Positions 21,132 through 33,635 of a DNA stretch of 64,000 nucleotides are shown here, in pieces; within the stretch, counting starts at the first letter, position 1, and the number at the start of each line of letters is the position of its first letter. The position numbers and the translations under genes were made by a program. Source of the stretch: Niveibacterium sp. 24ML (GTDB taxonomy: Bacteria; Pseudomonadota; Gammaproteobacteria; Burkholderiales; Rhodocyclaceae); NCBI RefSeq assembly GCF_026586805.1, contig NZ_JAPFHA010000006.1:1-64000 (forward strand), in the 5' to 3' direction. The notes beneath the pieces were generated by a model. It was not told the DNA's origin. It saw only the letters and a list, made by a program, of their open reading frames with translations, and did not search any database.

Positions 21132-22808
21132 TCAGAGCAGCACGCGGCGGAAGTCTTGCAGCACGCCGGCGAAGTAGGCATTGAAACGGGCAGCCTCGGC
21201 GCCATCGATCACACGGTGATCCCAGGACAGGGACAAGGGCAGCATCAGGCGCGGCACGAAAGCCGAGCCGTCCCACACCGGGCGGATCTGCGACTTGCAG
21301 ACGCCCATGATCGCGACTTCCGGCGCATTGATGATCGGCGTGAAGTACACGCCGCCAATGCCACCGAGCGAGCTGATCGTGAAGCAGCCACCCTGCATCT
21401 GATCGGGCTTGAGCTTGCCGTCGCGCCCGAGCTTGGCCAGTTCGCCCATCTCTTGCGCGATGGCGGAGACGCCCTTCTTGTCCGCATCGCGGATCACCGG
21501 CACGACCAGCCCGTTCGGCGTGTCGGCAGCGAAACCGATGTGGTAGTACTGCTTGAGCACCAGGTTGTCGCCGTCGAGCGAGGCGTTGAAGGTCGGGAAC
21601 TTCTTCAGTGCCGCGACCGCTGCCTTGATCATGAATGCGAGCATGGTCAGCTTGACGCCGCTCTTCTCGAACTCCTTGTTCATCTGCACGCGGAAGGCTT
21701 CCAGATCGGTGATGTCCGCGTCGTCATGGTTGGTGACGTGCGGAATCTGGACCCAGTTGCGGTGCAGGTTGGCGCCGGAGATCTTCTTGATGCGCGACAG
21801 CGGCTTGGCGTCGACCGGGCCGAACTTGCTGAAGTCGACCTTGGGCCAGGGCAGCAGGTTCAGCTCGCCACCACCAGTGACACCACCGCCTGCGACGCCC
21901 GCCGAACCGGCCGGCACCAGCGCGCCGGTAGCGATCTGGCTGAACACGCCCTTGATGAAGTTCTGCACGTCTTCGTGCAGCACGCGCCCCTTCGGGCCGG
22001 TGCCGGGCACGCGGGCAATATCCACACCGAGCTCGCGCGCAAAGCGGCGCACCGAGGGGCTGGCGTGGGCCTTGCCGGCCGGCGCGGTGATTGCAGACGC
22101 AGCAGCCACTGGCGCGGCGACTGCCGGAGCAGGTGCCGCTGCAGCCGGTGCGGGAACGGCGGCAGCAGGTGCGGGCGCCGGCGCAGCGGCAACCGCCGGG
22201 ACGGCCGCGCCGCCAGCGGCTTCGATCACCAGGATCAGCGCACCCTGCGACACGCGATCACCGACCTTGACCTTGAGTTCCTTGACGACACCGGCCACCG
22301 GCGTCGGCACATCCATCGTGGCCTTGTCGGATTCGAGCGTCACGACCGGCGCGTCGGCTGCAACCGTGTCGCCCACCTTGACCGCCACTTCGATGACGGG
22401 CACATCGGCGAAGTCGCCGATGTCCGGCACGATCACCTCGACCAAGCCACCGCCGGCGGAGGGCGCAGGGGCTGCGGCAGGTGCGGGAGCGGGAGCGGGT
22501 GCGGGGGCCGCAGCAACCGGCGCAGGCGCTGCAACGGCGGGCGCGGGCGCAGCGGCTGCCGCCACGGCGCCGGCTTCGAGGATGACAACCAGCGTGCCTT
22601 CGGCAACGCGGTCACCCACAAGCACTTTGACTTCCTTGACCACACCGGCGGCCGGGCTCGGCACATCCATCGTGGCTTTATCGGATTCGAGCGTCAGCAG
22701 GGTCGATTCGGCTTGAACCGTATCGCCCGGCTTGACTGCCACCTCGATCACCGGCACATCCTTGAAATCGCCGATGTCGGGAACCTTCACTTCAATGAGT
22801 TGGCTCAT
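21132..22808 (-). CDS. aceF: Pyruvate dehydrogenase E2, dihydrolipoamide acetyltransferase
   Basis: A 558-residue core of the PDH complex that transfers acetyl groups from lipoyl arms to CoA. It has two lipoyl domains (residues 1-75, Lys44; and about 115-190, both with [10 protein letters not shown]). Each is followed by a long Ala/Pro linker that is highly repetitive at DNA level. A peripheral-subunit-binding domain follows ([22 protein letters not shown], about 260-300). The catalytic domain ends with the active-site [13 protein letters not shown]. Start at MSQLIEV. 89 bp separate it from aceE. Confidence 0.96.
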   Translation of the reverse strand: MSQLIEVKVPDIGDFKDVPVIEVAVKPGDTVQAESTLLTLESDKATMDVPSPAAGVVKEVKVLVGDRVAEGTLVVILEAGAVAAAAAPAPAVAAPAPVAAAPAPAPAPAPAAAPAPSAGGGLVEVIVPDIGDFADVPVIEVAVKVGDTVAADAPVVTLESDKATMDVPTPVAGVVKELKVKVGDRVSQGALILVIEAAGGAAVPAVAAAPAPAPAAAVPAPAAAAPAPAVAAPVAAASAITAPAGKAHASPSVRRFARELGVDIARVPGTGPKGRVLHEDVQNFIKGVFSQIATGALVPAGSAGVAGGGVTGGGELNLLPWPKVDFSKFGPVDAKPLSRIKKISGANLHRNWVQIPHVTNHDDADITDLEAFRVQMNKEFEKSGVKLTMLAFMIKAAVAALKKFPTFNASLDGDNLVLKQYYHIGFAADTPNGLVVPVIRDADKKGVSAIAQEMGELAKLGRDGKLKPDQMQGGCFTISSLGGIGGVYFTPIINAPEVAIMGVCKSQIRPVWDGSAFVPRLMLPLSLSWDHRVIDGAEAARFNAYFAGVLQDFRRVLL

Positions 22809-22897
22809 GTGCGTTCCTCTGAGAGACGCAGCCCGGGCGGCGCCTGAGCGCCGGCGCGGCACACCGCATCAGGGCGGCGTGCTGCGTGGGGCCTGCA

Positions 22898-25576
<2,679 letters not shown>

Positions 25577-25613
25577 CGGTGCGATCTCCTTCCTCGATTC
25601 GATTCGGACAATC

Positions 25614-25642
25614 AAAAAGCCCGCCGCCCGATTGGGCGGCGG
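25614..25642 (-). terminator. Intrinsic terminator in the aceE leader, possible attenuator
   Basis: On the minus strand a perfect 9-bp stem CCGCCGCCC/GGGCGGCGG (25642-25634 with 25629-25621) with a four-base loop is followed by GC and TTTTT (25618-25614). The T-tract ends 38 bases before the aceE start. That leaves too little room for a separate promoter and ribosome site, so aceE transcripts probably begin upstream and must read through. Either this is a leaky attenuator, or it also ends transcription from the gene at 25962. Confidence 0.65.
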
Positions 25643-25744
25643 TCGGCATCCAGACCTGCGCGGCAGAAAGCAAGCTGCTGCGGGGGGCCTAGCTTAATCC
25701 GCGGCGAGAGCATCGGCCAGCGGTAAAAAACGGGGTTTTTCAGA

Positions 25745-25772
25745 AGATAAAACAGCCTACCGCATTGTGCAA
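25745..25772 (-). promoter_or_regulatory. Candidate sigma-70 promoter for aceE
   Basis: On the minus strand TTGCAC (25772-25767) and TTATCT (25750-25745) are separated by 16 bases in the AT-rich part of the 385-bp gap upstream of aceE. Transcription would start near 25738, giving a leader of about 160 nt containing the terminator hairpin. No gene is supported in 25577-25961. Confidence 0.45.
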
Positions 25773-25961
25773 TAGAAAATTGCTTGAACAGGAAGCGCGC
25801 CGCATTCAAACAATCGTTTGCAAGCCTTTGACGCAACGCAACATTTTTCGCTTCCGGGATTCAAACGCCGCCCGGCCCAGCGACTTCAGGCAAGGCACCG
25901 CCGAAGGAAAATTCGCCAATCAGGCACCTAAAGCCCTGCAGGCAGGGGAAGCGGGCAGGGC

Positions 25962-27146
25962 TCAGCGCGCGCCGGCCCGTTTGCGGTCTTCGTCATAGGC
26001 GAAGACGATGCGCCCGTCGCGCACCTCGGCCAAGTACACCATGCGGGTGCTCTTGATGGCTTCGTGATCGTTGGGCGAGAACGGCCGGACATAGGTCATC
26101 AGGGCACCGTCGACCGGCTCGATCAGGTGTTCCAGCGCATCGCGCAGCTTGGGGCCTTCGGTGCTGCCGGCCTGGCGGATCGCTGCGGCAAGAATGAGCA
26201 TTGCGTCGTAGCCCTGCGCGGCGGCCGCCGGCGACGGCATCCGCTCGACCCCGACAGTCTGCGCCCAGGCATCGCGAAACGCCTGAGCGCGCGGGTGCGC
26301 GCTCTCAAGCACAAAGGTCTGCGGCATCCGGGCGCCTTCGGCGTTGGGGCCGGCGCCATCAAGAAACTCGGGCATCGACAAGGTCCAGCTACCGATCAGC
26401 GGCACTTTCCAGCCGAGCTTGGCAGCGGCGTTCGCGATCTTCGTCAGATCCGGCCCGACGCCGTAGGTCAAGATTGCCTCGGCCCCGGCACGACGGGCGC
26501 GCAGCACTTGCGCGGACAAATCGGCAAGCCCCGGGTTGAAGCGCTCCACACTCACCGGATGCAGCCCGCGTTTGTCCAGCGCGGTGACCAGGTCCGCGCG
26601 CCCGAGCTGGCCGTAATTGGTGGCATCGTGCAGGATCGCGAGCCGCTTCAGGCGGCGCCGCTCAACCGCTTCATCAACGATCATCAAGGCCTGCAGCGCA
26701 TCCGGGCAGGCGACGCGAAAAACATAGTTGTCGCTGTAGGCAGGCGGAAGGAACTGGCGGGTGATCAGCGAACCGGTCGCGGCCGCCGTCACCACCGGGA
26801 TGCGGGCGTTCTGGTAGTAGTGCTGGCTGGCCAGCGCGACGCTGGTGTTGGCGATGCCGATCGTCGCCACCACTTTGTCGCGGGCAATCAGTTGCTGCGC
26901 CACCGCTGCGCCGCGGTCATTCCGCGAGGCGTCGTCACGCTCGATGACTTCAATCGGGCGCCCGAGCACGCCGCCGGCGGCATTGATTTCCGCCACCGCG
27001 GTACGCACGCCGTCGCGCATCGATACGCCCACCGCGCTGGCGGCGCCGGTGAACGGCCCCGACATGCCGATCCGGATCGGATCAGCCGCCCAGCAGGGGG
27101 TGGCGCACAAACAAAGCAAGAAAAGCCGCAGCAAGGATGCGATCAA
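25962..27146 (-). CDS. Periplasmic binding protein, branched-chain amino acid/urea type
   Basis: A 394-residue type I periplasmic ligand-binding protein (Peripla_BP_6). A signal peptide (residues 1-20, ending CWAA) precedes PIRIGMSGPFTGAASAVG and INAAGGVLGRPIEVIERDDA, the signature start of this family. The two-lobed fold continues to the C-terminus. No permease or ATPase genes accompany it. Instead it is divergent from a PAS histidine kinase, 109 bp apart, with a response regulator next. In similar arrangements the binding protein acts as the ligand receptor for a sensor kinase; that role is inferred here. Confidence 0.88.
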   Translation of the reverse strand: MIASLLRLFLLCLCATPCWAADPIRIGMSGPFTGAASAVGVSMRDGVRTAVAEINAAGGVLGRPIEVIERDDASRNDRGAAVAQQLIARDKVVATIGIANTSVALASQHYYQNARIPVVTAAATGSLITRQFLPPAYSDNYVFRVACPDALQALMIVDEAVERRRLKRLAILHDATNYGQLGRADLVTALDKRGLHPVSVERFNPGLADLSAQVLRARRAGAEAILTYGVGPDLTKIANAAAKLGWKVPLIGSWTLSMPEFLDGAGPNAEGARMPQTFVLESAHPRAQAFRDAWAQTVGVERMPSPAAAAQGYDAMLILAAAIRQAGSTEGPKLRDALEHLIEPVDGALMTYVRPFSPNDHEAIKSTRMVYLAEVRDGRIVFAYDEDRKRAGAR

Positions 27147-27255
27147 GGACGCCCTCCTCCGTTATTCTTGTGGTCAGGCAATGCGGTGCCGGGGCAAACC
27201 CCTATCGCCGCGCGCTGACAAAGCCGGACAATCGCCCCGGCGTGCAGACTCAACA

Positions 27256-29973
27256 ATGACCATTCTGGCCCGATCCGGCAAGGAAGGCGCAAGTCGCCTC
27301 GAACTCTTTACCACTGCCCCCTATGTTGCCGTGGTGGTGTTCGCGCTCGCCATGCTGACCATTGTGTGGATGCTGCAATCGCAGGAAGAGGTGGTCGAGC
27401 GCAGCGCGCTGGGGCGTGATGTGCAGTGGGCCGAGCGCACCATGCGGACCCACTTTCTCGCCAACGAAGAATTTCTCAACGAGCTGGCGCGCGAGATCGC
27501 GTCCGACACACTGGACAGCGACGCCTTCCAGCTGCGCACCAATCAGTACCTCGCCAACAACCCAGAACTGATTAACGTTGTGTGGATCGACGCGTCCGGC
27601 AAGGTCCGCTGGAGTGCGCCGTTCGATACCACCGACTGGTTGCCGGGCGATACGCTCAGTGCCACACAGGGGCAGGTCGCGCGCCACGCGCGCGAAATCG
27701 GCCGCGCCGCCTACGGCCAGCCCTACCGTGGCCACAGTGGCAGCGCGCTGGTGGAGGTGTTCATTCCCGTGCAACGCGGCCGTGCGCCCTGGGGAATGAT
27801 CGCCGCGGTCTACTCGGTCGACGGCCTGCTGCTGCATCTGGTGCCGTCTTGGTTTTCGGAGAAGTACCGCCTCACGTTGACCGACGGTAACGCCGAGACG
27901 CTGGCGTCCAACGCAATCTCGACCAACGCCACCGATCCGGGCCTCTCGTCCTTGATTGTCTTCGACCCGCCCGGCAACGGGCTCGCACTGCGCGCCACCG
28001 CCTATCGCGGCGACACCCAGTTGCCCAACGAACTGCCGGTATCGCTGATCATCGGCCTCTCGGTGCTGGTGTTCTGGAGCCTGTGGGCGCAGCGCGGCCA
28101 CATGCTGCGACGGATCAAGGTGGAAAAGGAACGCGACCGCATCTTCAACCTGTCGCTCGATGTGCTGTGCACCTTGAACCTGAACGGCAACTACCGGCGC
28201 CTGAACCCGGCCATCGAGCGCATCCTGGGCTACCCGGCCGAAAGCATGATCGGCCGCCCGCTGCTCGATCTGGTCCACCCGGAGGATCTCGAAGGCGCCA
28301 GCGAACAGATGCAACTGCTCGCACGCGGCCGCCCGGCCACCTTCGAAGCCCGCATGCGCTGCGCCGACGGCCGCTACAAATGGCTGGTGTGGAGCGCCAA
28401 CCCGGTGCCGGACGAGCGCGTGATCTACGCGGTCGCCCACAACGTCACCGACCGCAAGGCCGCCGAAGACGCCTGGCGCGCCGAGTCCGCCTTCCGCCGC
28501 GCGATGGAAGAGTCGGTGCTCACCGGCCTGCGCGCCACCGACATGAAGGGCCGCATCATTTATGTGAACCGCGCCTTCTGCGAACTCACCGGCTATTCAG
28601 AATCCGAACTGGTCGGCATCGACTCGCCCTTCCCCTACTGGCCGGACGACGAAATCGACCGCAACGAGCACAACCTCGCGCTCTCGCTGGCCGGCGAAGC
28701 GCCGGTCGACGGCTTCGAGCTGCGCATCAAGCGCAAGGACGGCAACATCGGCTTCGTCCGCCTGATGGTGTCGCCGCTGGTCGATGCCGCCGGGCAGCAA
28801 ACCGGCTGGATGGCGGCGATGAACGACATCACCGAATCCAAGCGCATCCACGCCGAACTTGAAGCCGCACACGAACGCTTCGTGGCGGTGCTCGACGGGC
28901 TCGACACCGCGGTGTTCGTGGCCGATGTGCAGAGCGACGCGATCCTCTACGCCAACCACGCCTTCCTCTCCGATTTCGGCCTCGATGCGGTTGGCCGCAC
29001 GACACACAGCCTCGCGCTACCGCAACCGGAACTGGGCGACTATCCGGTCGACCCGCGCCGCCTCACGCCCGAGCAGTTGCCGCGCGAACTCTTCGACGGC
29101 GAGCTGCATCACCCGCTCTCGGCGCGCTGGTTCCATGTGCGCGAACGCGCCACCCGCTGGGTCGATGGCCGCGTCGTACGCATGGCGGTCGCCACCAACA
29201 TCACCGACCGCAAAACGGTGGAAGAACTCAACCGCCAGCAGGAAGAACGCCTGCAACGCACCTCTCGCCTGATCACGATGGGCGAGATGGCCTCGACGCT
29301 GGCACACGAGCTGAACCAGCCACTCTCCGCCATCGCCAACTACAGCTCGGGCTGCGTCAATCGTCTGCAGAGCGGACGATACAAGCCCGAAGAGCTGCTC
29401 GTGGCGATGCAGAAGGCCGCCCACCAGGCGGACCGCGCCGGCAAGATCATCCGCCGCGTGCGCGACTTCGTCCGCAAGAGCGAGCCACGGCGCAGCGCCG
29501 TTCGCCTGTTCGATGTGGTGGAAGACGCTCTCGGCTTTGCCGAGATCGACGCCCGCAAGCATGGCGCACGCATCGACAACCGCGTCACCGCCGATCTGCC
29601 ACCGATCTACGCCGACCGCATCATGGTCGAGCAGGTCGTGCTGAACCTCGTCAAGAACGGCATCGAGGCGATGAAGGACAGCGACGAGGATCGCCGCATC
29701 CTGACGGTCAGCGCCCGTGTCGCCGAGTCCATGATCGAAGTCTCGGTCATCGACCACGGCCATGGCATCAGCGCCGAGGATCGCGAGAAACTCTTCAACG
29801 CCTTCTACACGACCAAGAGCGACGGCATGGGGATGGGCCTGAACATCTGCCGCTCGATCATCGAGTTCCACAATGGCCGGCTCTGGGTCGACAACAACCC
29901 GGAAGGCGGCTCCATTTTCCGATTCACACTCCCGACGGAGAACGCCCTTGAACACCTCAGCGAACCAGTCTGA
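27256..29973 (+). CDS. Membrane PAS-domain sensor histidine kinase, FixL-like
   Basis: A 905-residue kinase. TM1 (about 19-38) and TM2 (about 275-292) enclose a 230-residue periplasmic sensor region of the CHASE-like type. Three PAS segments follow: DRIFNLSLDVLCTLNLNGNY, then FRRAMEESVLTGLRATDMKG, then RFVAVLDGLDTAVFVADVQ. The H-box LAHELNQPLSAIANY has the phosphoacceptor His at residue 684. The N-box VLNLVKNGIEAM and G-boxes near the C-terminus complete the HATPase. It overlaps the response regulator gene by 26 bases. The extracytoplasmic domain and divergent binding-protein gene suggest it reads a periplasmic ligand. ATG 27256 gives a natural N-terminus. Confidence 0.92.
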   Translation: MTILARSGKEGASRLELFTTAPYVAVVVFALAMLTIVWMLQSQEEVVERSALGRDVQWAERTMRTHFLANEEFLNELAREIASDTLDSDAFQLRTNQYLANNPELINVVWIDASGKVRWSAPFDTTDWLPGDTLSATQGQVARHAREIGRAAYGQPYRGHSGSALVEVFIPVQRGRAPWGMIAAVYSVDGLLLHLVPSWFSEKYRLTLTDGNAETLASNAISTNATDPGLSSLIVFDPPGNGLALRATAYRGDTQLPNELPVSLIIGLSVLVFWSLWAQRGHMLRRIKVEKERDRIFNLSLDVLCTLNLNGNYRRLNPAIERILGYPAESMIGRPLLDLVHPEDLEGASEQMQLLARGRPATFEARMRCADGRYKWLVWSANPVPDERVIYAVAHNVTDRKAAEDAWRAESAFRRAMEESVLTGLRATDMKGRIIYVNRAFCELTGYSESELVGIDSPFPYWPDDEIDRNEHNLALSLAGEAPVDGFELRIKRKDGNIGFVRLMVSPLVDAAGQQTGWMAAMNDITESKRIHAELEAAHERFVAVLDGLDTAVFVADVQSDAILYANHAFLSDFGLDAVGRTTHSLALPQPELGDYPVDPRRLTPEQLPRELFDGELHHPLSARWFHVRERATRWVDGRVVRMAVATNITDRKTVEELNRQQEERLQRTSRLITMGEMASTLAHELNQPLSAIANYSSGCVNRLQSGRYKPEELLVAMQKAAHQADRAGKIIRRVRDFVRKSEPRRSAVRLFDVVEDALGFAEIDARKHGARIDNRVTADLPPIYADRIMVEQVVLNLVKNGIEAMKDSDEDRRILTVSARVAESMIEVSVIDHGHGISAEDREKLFNAFYTTKSDGMGMGLNICRSIIEFHNGRLWVDNNPEGGSIFRFTLPTENALEHLSEPV

Positions 29974-30580
29974 ACAGACCGTCCACATCGTCGACGATGA
30001 CGAGGCCCTGCGCGATTCGTTGATCTGGCTGCTCGAATCGGAAGGCCACACGGTTGCCACCTACGCGTCGGCGGAAGACTTCCTCGCCGCCTGGAGTCCC
30101 TCGCTCGCCGGCTGCCTGTTGCTCGACGTACGCATGCCCGGCATGAGCGGGCTGGAGCTATACGAAAAACTTGTCGGCCAACACTCGACGCTGCCGGTGA
30201 TCTTCATCACCGGCCACGGCGATGTGCCGATGGCGGTCTCTGCGCTCAAGAAAGGCGCGGTCGACTTCATCGAAAAGCCCTTCAACGACCAGGACATGCT
30301 GCGCCTGATCAGCCAGTGCCTCGAAACCGAGCGCACCGAACGCACCCAGCGCCGCCAGGATGCCGAAACCGCACGCAAGCTCGACCAGCTCACCAGCCGC
30401 GAACGCGAAGTGCTCGACCTCATCGTCGCCGGCCGGCTCAACAAGCAGATCGCCGACGACCTGGGCATCAGCATCAAGACGGTGGAAGTGCACCGCGCCC
30501 GCGTGATGGAGAAGATGGATGTCTCCTCACTCGCCGAACTGGTGCAAATGGTGATGAGCGCAGACGCCCCGCGTCGCTGA
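29948..30580 (+). CDS. FixJ/TodT-type response regulator
   Basis: A 210-residue two-domain regulator. The receiver domain has the acidic pair in HIVDDDEALRDS, phosphoacceptor Asp60 in CLLLDVRMPGMSG, the conserved Thr in VIFITGHGD and the Lys in IEKPFNDQD. The LuxR-type HTH is LTSREREVLDLIVAGRLNKQIADDLGISIKTVEVHRARVM. The TTG start at 29948, with a GGAG ribosome site 6-7 bases before it, fits best and overlaps the kinase gene. It is the cognate output of the kinase; target genes are unknown, the divergent binding-protein gene being the first candidate. Confidence 0.92.
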   Translation: MNTSANQSEQTVHIVDDDEALRDSLIWLLESEGHTVATYASAEDFLAAWSPSLAGCLLLDVRMPGMSGLELYEKLVGQHSTLPVIFITGHGDVPMAVSALKKGAVDFIEKPFNDQDMLRLISQCLETERTERTQRRQDAETARKLDQLTSREREVLDLIVAGRLNKQIADDLGISIKTVEVHRARVMEKMDVSSLAELVQMVMSADAPRR

Positions 30581-30890
30581 GCGCGACTCGAATTACGCCA
30601 GCGGCGATCTCGACCCGGCAGGACACATTCCCGTCCGCCGGGCCTCGGCCACGAACTGCCAGGCCGCTCACACGCCCGCCGGATACGCAGTGCGACCCGC
30701 GCCCGGAAGCCGTAAAGCCCTACGTCGGCCCAGGATCTGCGCGCATTGCGAACATCTGCAACGCAAGCGACTCACCCGCGCCAGACGAAGGCCGCGTCGA
30801 AGCCCACACCTGAGCCTGACAAAGCACTCGCCGCGCTGGGAGGCGAGTGGTAAACTGCCCGGTTTTCCTGAATATTCCGGGACTTAGCCC
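30581..30890. other. 310-bp intergenic region upstream of folD
   Basis: No gene is supported. GC-rich sequence without a T-tract terminator follows the response regulator. The last 50 bases before folD (GGTAAACTGCCCGGTTTTCCTG and the AATATTCC stretch) are more AT-rich and probably contain the folD promoter. Confidence 0.5.
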
Positions 30891-31751
30891 ATGACAGCCC
30901 GCATTCTCGACGGCAAGGCAATCGCCGAAAGCGTCCGCAGCGACATCGCACAGAAGGCCGCCGCTCTCACCGCGCAAGGCACCCAGCCTTGCCTCGCCGT
31001 GATTCTGGTGGGTGGCGACCCCGCTTCGGCGGTGTACGTGCGCAACAAGGTGGCCGCCTGCGAGAAGGCGGGCGTGCGTTCGCTCAAGTACGAATACGCC
31101 GCCGACGCGGCGCCGGAAACGGTGCTGGCCAAGATCGCCGAACTCAATGCCGATGCCAGCGTGCACGGCATCCTGGTGCAGCTGCCGCTGCCGCCGCAGT
31201 TCGACGAGGACGCCGTCCTCGAAGCGATCCGTCCCGAGAAAGATGTGGATGGTTTCCACGCCGAGAACTTCGGCATGCTGCTGCAGGGCCGCGAGAGCTT
31301 CTACCCCTGCACCCCCTGGGGTGTGATGAAGATGCTGGAAGTCGGCGGCGTTCAGGTGCAGGGCGCCGACGCCGTCGTGATCGGCCGAAGCAACATCGTC
31401 GGCAAACCGATGGCGGTGATGCTGCTATCCGCTGGCGCCACCGTCACCGTCTGCCACTCCAAAACCAAGGACCTCGCCGGTCATGTGAAGCGCGCCGACA
31501 TCGTCGTCGCTGCGGTAGGCCGCCCGAACTTCGTCACCGGCGACATGCTCAAGCCCGGCGCCGTCGTCATCGACGTCGGCATCAATCGCTTGCCCGATGG
31601 CAAGCTGTGCGGCGACGTCGACTTCGCCTCGGCCAGCGAGGTCGCCTCGCTGATCACACCGGTGCCCGGCGGCGTCGGCCCGATGACGATCACGATGCTG
31701 CTCGGCAACACCCTGCTCGCCGCCCAGCGCGCGGCAGCCGCCAAGGCCTGA
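30891..31751 (+). CDS. folD: Bifunctional methylene-THF dehydrogenase / methenyl-THF cyclohydrolase
   Basis: A 286-residue enzyme that interconverts 5,10-methylene- and 10-formyl-tetrahydrofolate using NADP+. It supplies one-carbon units to purine synthesis, encoded just downstream. Family motifs are clear: [18 protein letters not shown] with the catalytic Lys, [10 protein letters not shown], the PEKDVDGFH motif (here [13 protein letters not shown]), [15 protein letters not shown] of the Rossmann fold, and the C-terminal [16 protein letters not shown]. Length is normal. Confidence 0.97.
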   Translation: MTARILDGKAIAESVRSDIAQKAAALTAQGTQPCLAVILVGGDPASAVYVRNKVAACEKAGVRSLKYEYAADAAPETVLAKIAELNADASVHGILVQLPLPPQFDEDAVLEAIRPEKDVDGFHAENFGMLLQGRESFYPCTPWGVMKMLEVGGVQVQGADAVVIGRSNIVGKPMAVMLLSAGATVTVCHSKTKDLAGHVKRADIVVAAVGRPNFVTGDMLKPGAVVIDVGINRLPDGKLCGDVDFASASEVASLITPVPGGVGPMTITMLLGNTLLAAQRAAAAKA

Positions 31752-31829
31752 AACCCGCCCCCGCGGACACGCGGATGAAGCGCGGCCACGCGCGCAGTCA
31801 TCCGCGACCATGCTTTTCTGGATAGAAAA

Positions 31830-32324
31830 ATGAACGAACAACCCGTTGTTGGCATCGTGATGGGCTCCAATTCGGACTGGCCGACGATGCAGGCCGCCGC
31901 CCGCGTCCTCAAGGAATTCGGCGTGCCCTTCGAAGCCCGTGTCGTCTCGGCGCACCGCACGCCGGATCTGATGTTCGAGTACGCCGAAAGCGCGCGCGAC
32001 CGCGGCCTGCTGGCGATCATCGCCGGCGCCGGCGGCGCCGCCCACCTGCCGGGCATGCTGGCCGCCAAGACCACCGTGCCGGTGCTCGGCGTGCCGGTGC
32101 AGAGCAAGGCGCTCTCGGGCGTCGATTCACTGCACTCGATCGTGCAGATGCCCAAGGGCATCCCGGTCGCCACCTTCGCGATCGGCGAAGCGGGTGCCGC
32201 CAACGCCGGCCTCTTCGCGGTTGCGATGCTGGCCAACGAGAACAGCCGCTTGGCGCTCATGCTCGACGCCTTCCGCGCCAAGCAGACTCAAAGCGTGCTG
32301 GACATGAAACTCGACGAAGTGTGA
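31830..32324 (+). CDS. purE: N5-carboxyaminoimidazole ribonucleotide mutase
   Basis: A 164-residue class I PurE that converts N5-CAIR to CAIR in de novo purine synthesis. [17 protein letters not shown] and the substrate loop [11 protein letters not shown] are all present. It works with PurK, encoded 123 bp downstream. The intervening DNA is a long inverted repeat rather than an independent gene, so transcription may be continuous or modulated there. Confidence 0.97.
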   Translation: MNEQPVVGIVMGSNSDWPTMQAAARVLKEFGVPFEARVVSAHRTPDLMFEYAESARDRGLLAIIAGAGGAAHLPGMLAAKTTVPVLGVPVQSKALSGVDSLHSIVQMPKGIPVATFAIGEAGAANAGLFAVAMLANENSRLALMLDAFRAKQTQSVLDMKLDEV

Positions 32325-32338
32325 AGAACGAAAGGCTT

Positions 32339-32431
32339 TCACCACAAAGGCACAAAGGGTCGCAAAGGGCCACGAAGCGTTTCGCATTTGCCTTCGTGGC
32401 CCTTCGTGCGCCTTTGTGCGCTTTGTGGTGA
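32339..32431. repeat. 93-bp intergenic inverted repeat between purE and purK
   Basis: A long imperfect hairpin. TCACCACAAAG (32339-32349) pairs with CTTTGTGGTGA (32421-32431), GCACAAAGG (32350-32358) with CCTTTGTGC (32411-32419), and GGCCACGAAG (32368-32377) with CTTCGTGGCC (32392-32401). It belongs to the CACCACAGAGGCACAGAG type of intergenic repeats known from many proteobacteria. A related copy lies after purK (33636-33793). Confidence 0.85.
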
Positions 32432-32447
32432 ACGACAGGCTAAGCCC

Positions 32448-33623
32448 ATGACGAACACAATCCTCCCGCCCGCCACCCTTGGCATGCTCGGTGGCGGCCA
32501 ACTCGGCCGCTTCTTTGTGCTGGCCGCGCATGAACTCGGTTACAAGGTCTGGGTGCTCGACCCGGATCCGAACAGCCCTGCCGGCGTCGCCGCCGACCGC
32601 CACCTGAAAGCCGCTTTCGACGACTACGCCGCGCTGGATCAACTGGCCGCAGGCTGTGCCGCGATCACCACCGAATTCGAGAATGTGCCGGCCGGCACCC
32701 TCGATTACCTCGCCAAGTTCGTGCCGGTGCGCCCCTCGGCGGACGCGGTGGCGATCTGCCAGAACCGCGTCGCAGAGAAAACCTTCCTCGCGAACAACGG
32801 CATCCCGCACGCCCCCTTCGCGCCGATCAACACGGAGGCCGACGTGCGCAACGCGCCGGCCACGCTGTTCCCCGGCATCCTCAAGGTGGCCCGCTTCGGC
32901 TACGACGGCAAGGGCCAGGCGCGCGTCGCCAACCACGACGAGGCGCTGGCTGCATTCCAGGCCTTCAAGGGCGAAGCCTGCGTGCTGGAGCAGATGCTCA
33001 AGCTCGACTACGAAGTGTCGGTGGTTCTGGCGCGCGACGAGCATGGCAAGGTCAAATGCTTCCCGACCGCCGAGAACGCGCACGCGCGCGGCATCCTCGA
33101 CGTGTCGATCGCACCGGCGCGTGCCTCGGGCTGCCAGCGTGATACCGCTGAAGAGCTGGCCGAACGCATCGCCGAGCAGCTCGACTACATCGGCACCATG
33201 GCGGTCGAATTCTTCGTTTCGCGCGGCGAACTGTATGTGAACGAGATGGCGCCACGCCCGCACAACAGCGGCCACTACACGATCGATGCCTGTGTAACGG
33301 ACCAGTTCGAGCAGCAAGTGCGCGCACTGGTTGGCCTGCCGCTGGGCGAGGCCCGCGCGCACAGCGCCGCGGTGATGGTGAACCTGCTCGGCGACATCTG
33401 GTACGACCCGAGCCAACCCGGCCCGGATTCGCACGGCCACTACCGCGAGCCGGACTGGTCAAAGCTGCTCGCGATCCCGAACCTGAAGCTGCACCTGTAC
33501 GGCAAGCACCACGCCCGCCCCGGCCGCAAGATGGGCCACTTCACGGTGATCGACGCCGACCCGGCCAAGGCGGTTGAAACCGCGATGGCGGCGCGTTCAG
33601 CCATCGGCATCCGCGACGAGTGA
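32448..33623 (+). CDS. purK: N5-carboxyaminoimidazole ribonucleotide synthase
   Basis: A 391-residue ATP-grasp enzyme making N5-CAIR from AIR, bicarbonate and ATP; its product is the PurE substrate. The N-terminal nucleotide-binding fold opens LGMLGGGQLGRFFVLAAHELG. The ATP-grasp domain includes LKVARFGYDGKGQARV and the metal-binding LYVNEMAPRPHNSGHYTIDAC. ATG 32448 starts right at the first conserved residues; an upstream in-frame ATG would begin inside the inverted repeat. Length is normal. Confidence 0.97.
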   Translation: MTNTILPPATLGMLGGGQLGRFFVLAAHELGYKVWVLDPDPNSPAGVAADRHLKAAFDDYAALDQLAAGCAAITTEFENVPAGTLDYLAKFVPVRPSADAVAICQNRVAEKTFLANNGIPHAPFAPINTEADVRNAPATLFPGILKVARFGYDGKGQARVANHDEALAAFQAFKGEACVLEQMLKLDYEVSVVLARDEHGKVKCFPTAENAHARGILDVSIAPARASGCQRDTAEELAERIAEQLDYIGTMAVEFFVSRGELYVNEMAPRPHNSGHYTIDACVTDQFEQQVRALVGLPLGEARAHSAAVMVNLLGDIWYDPSQPGPDSHGHYREPDWSKLLAIPNLKLHLYGKHHARPGRKMGHFTVIDADPAKAVETAMAARSAIGIRDE

Positions 33624-33635
33624 TTGACGTGCGTG

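Noticed and set aside
21132-22808. Repetitive GC-rich stretches in aceF as mobile or regulatory repeats
   Set aside because: They encode the Ala/Pro-rich flexible linkers and duplicated lipoyl domains of E2, which fully explains the repetition.
18959-22847. Long plus-strand frames opposite lpd and aceF
   Set aside because: Low-complexity translations of the reverse of lipoyl-domain and linker sequence; no start context and no homology.
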